Assembly: GCF_042242105.1 (NCBI RefSeq)
Contig: NC_092022.1
Location: forward strand, 9,916,001-9,980,000
Length of the DNA: 64,000 nucleotides
Origin: Pempheris klunzingeri
Lineage: Eukaryota > Chordata > Actinopteri > Acropomatiformes > Pempheridae
Direction of reading: 5' to 3'
In this document: one piece after another, positions 62,216 through 64,000 of the stretch
How the letters are laid out: every line of letters starts with the position of its first letter
Numbering within the stretch: the first letter of the stretch is position 1
Position numbers and translations under genes: made by a program
The notes under the pieces: generated by a model
The model's database searches: none
The model's input: the letters and a program-made list of their open reading frames with translations, nothing else
What the model was told of the DNA's origin: nothing

Positions 62216-62845
62216 CAGTAGTGTAGTCATGTGATTTCCAACCTGGTGTACTTGTACCCCAGGTGGATACTTCAATTGCTTGGGGGGAAATTGGAAAAAA
62301 GTATGAATTAGATTTTGAAAATATACCCACGTACTGAGCTGGAACATCTGAACTTTACATAAACACACTGTGACAGTGTGAACACTTATTAGCAAGTGAG
62401 CTAAAGAGTTAGCTAAAATAATGAATAGTAATTAATGGTTGAAAGTTGGCTAAAAGTTATTGACAAGTCATTGAAATAATTAGCTAATGTAAAACAATGG
62501 ATAAATAGTTGAAAGTGAAAGTAATAGGAAAAGAAGTTGAAATAGACAGTTTAAAGTATTTGATAAATGGTTGAAATAAAAGTGATCGGTAAACTTGAAA
62601 TAGTAGCTAAAAGTATTGGATTAGTGTTAAGATATATCGCAAAAATCAGTGGATGGTGGACATTTTGTCCATCCTCTGCCAAACCAAGTGGTATGAATGC
62701 AAACTTGACCAAACTGACTTGCACAATGACAGTACAACTAGATGAAAAAAGAAGATTGTAATATCCACTCTTATATGTCGATTGGTGTGTATGAACATAC
62801 TTTATCTGACAGAGCAGACGAAAAAGTTTGGGAACAACTGCTGTG
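62216..62845. mobile_element. Putative non-autonomous hAT-like element with an AGCTAAA/GTTGAAA-rich body
   Basis: Left end reads ATGTGATTTCCAACCTGG and right end AAGTTTGGGAACAACTGCTG, an inverted TTCCCAAACC-type terminus as in hAT elements. The body is a degenerate repeat of GTTAGCTAAA, ATGGATAAATAGTTGAAA and AGTTGAAATA words. Boundaries approximate. Confidence 0.5.
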
Positions 62846-62900
62846 GACATCAGATCTTTCTGCAAATCTGTGTCATTTTTGTTGAACAAACACTTTACTT

Positions 62901-62901
<1 letters not shown>

Positions 62902-62932
<31 letters not shown>
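62902..62932. repeat. (CA)n dinucleotide microsatellite
   Basis: About 15 CA units just beyond the hAT-like element. Confidence 0.95.
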
Positions 62933-62935
<3 letters not shown>

Positions 62936-64000
62936 CCTCACATGTGTACACCCACACACCGGATAAAGTTAATAACATAGACCCAAGACACATTGCCCAC
63001 CCATTGTAACAATCCCCAAGCTGAGACACGTCTGTGATTAAAATCTGTGTCCTTGTGTTTGCATATGGGAAAACCTGCTGTCCAGACAGTGAAGTGAACA
63101 GTCTGCTCCCTCATTACCCTTGAAGGAGGTTCATATGGCGAGTGGGTGATATTAAAGTGGAGGAGGTTAAAAATGGCTCGGAGCCAGTGTGTACTCCATC
63201 GTCTGTCATGGGGGTGTGCGGTGCAGTTCGGAGCATGCTGACCCAGATGCTGAAACTGGCCTGAACAACAACAATCTTCCAAATTATATGATAAGAAATC
63301 ATATCTGAGAAAAATGGAACGCTGTTCAAAACAGTGGCACATCACTTCAAAGATGAACTAAAACTGTACTTACATATGGTTTTAACCCAGATTTCCTTTT
63401 TTCGATTTGATCCCTAAAAGTATTCCCCTCTGCCTGTTGTGGATTCAAATGTGTCCAATAATGGTTATTTGTTCTTCTTCCTTCCTGAAGATTAGTGCAA
63501 ACTGACCTCTAGCCTGTAGGAGAGTTCACAAGCACACTTAAATCTGGTATTAAAGGAGTAAATCACGCAGACATATCAGGGTCTCAGGTCCCACTATGGT
63601 GTTTCTATCCTGCTCCCTCGGTGCTCATAATTATGTTGTTAGTCTCCCATTAAGATCAGTGATTATCAACTGGCCAGGTCAGCCCCACAGATGGGGAGCA
63701 ATTGAAATACCCCCGATCACACTCACTTCATAATCCCCCTGCCGACAAAAGCTAGAGCAACCGGAAATTACTTTTAGCCTTGATAAAACATGGCACATGA
63801 TCCTCAGCCTTGTCATGTGTGATTATTTTTAAAGGTCTTTTAGCTCCTTTAAAAAACAAAAGAAGCCTGTGTGGATGATGAGCTTATCAGAATCAACACA
63901 TCAGTGCTGCGTGATGCTCGGGTAGGTGGGAAGCTCCTCCTAATGCATCCATTTGGTTAATTATGTCAGTGTAGATTCTGTTGAGCTTGGCCTTTTCCTT
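62933..64000. other. Right edge of the window, no gene recognised
   Basis: Neither strand shows a spliced exon or a known repeat end. If a local inversion moved ctnnbip1, its 5' or 3' end would be expected further right. Confidence 0.5.

Overview
The window is a piece of a ray-finned fish (teleost, probably percomorph-like) nuclear genome. Genes are split by spliceosomal introns with GT/AG borders. Conserved exons match vertebrate proteins, and the intervening DNA holds Tc1/mariner elements and small non-autonomous DNA transposons of fish type. There are no operons, CRISPR arrays, bacterial genes or phage genes. I identified five protein-coding genes by exon-by-exon translation and comparison with the vertebrate families as I remember them; no database search was run.

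Layout, left to right: (1) 259-3764, minus: the first four coding exons of ube4b (ubiquitin chain-elongation factor), running off the left edge, with its promoter near 3765-4080. (2) 5107-6100, minus: a complete four-exon cellular retinol-binding protein gene, rbp7. (3) 7914-11995, minus: complete nmnat1 (nuclear NAD synthesis), with a deleted Tc1 element and a small hairpin repeat in its introns. (4) 13014-14348, plus: complete lzic, head-to-head with nmnat1 across a short shared promoter region. (5) 19157-54967, minus: complete clstn1 (calsyntenin-1), 19 coding exons that sum to 2946 nt (981 residues plus stop), with a probable 3.2-kb 3'UTR and a 14.5-kb first intron. (6) 55.2-64 kb: upstream flank of clstn1 with repeats and microsatellites but no recognisable gene.

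The set ube4b - rbp7 - nmnat1 - lzic - clstn1 is the conserved block of human 1p36.22. Relative to human, clstn1 points the other way, and ctnnbip1, which sits between LZIC and CLSTN1 in human, is not found there. That suggests a local rearrangement. The genes do not form a pathway; they share a neighbourhood only.

I found no new biological system. The points most worth a second look are the clstn1 orientation change, two small symmetric clstn1 exons (30 and 51 nt) that look like cassette exons, a Tc1 element 34 nt from a clstn1 splice donor, a 32-nt cytosine homopolymer (G32 in clstn1 pre-mRNA), and several unexplained repeat families.
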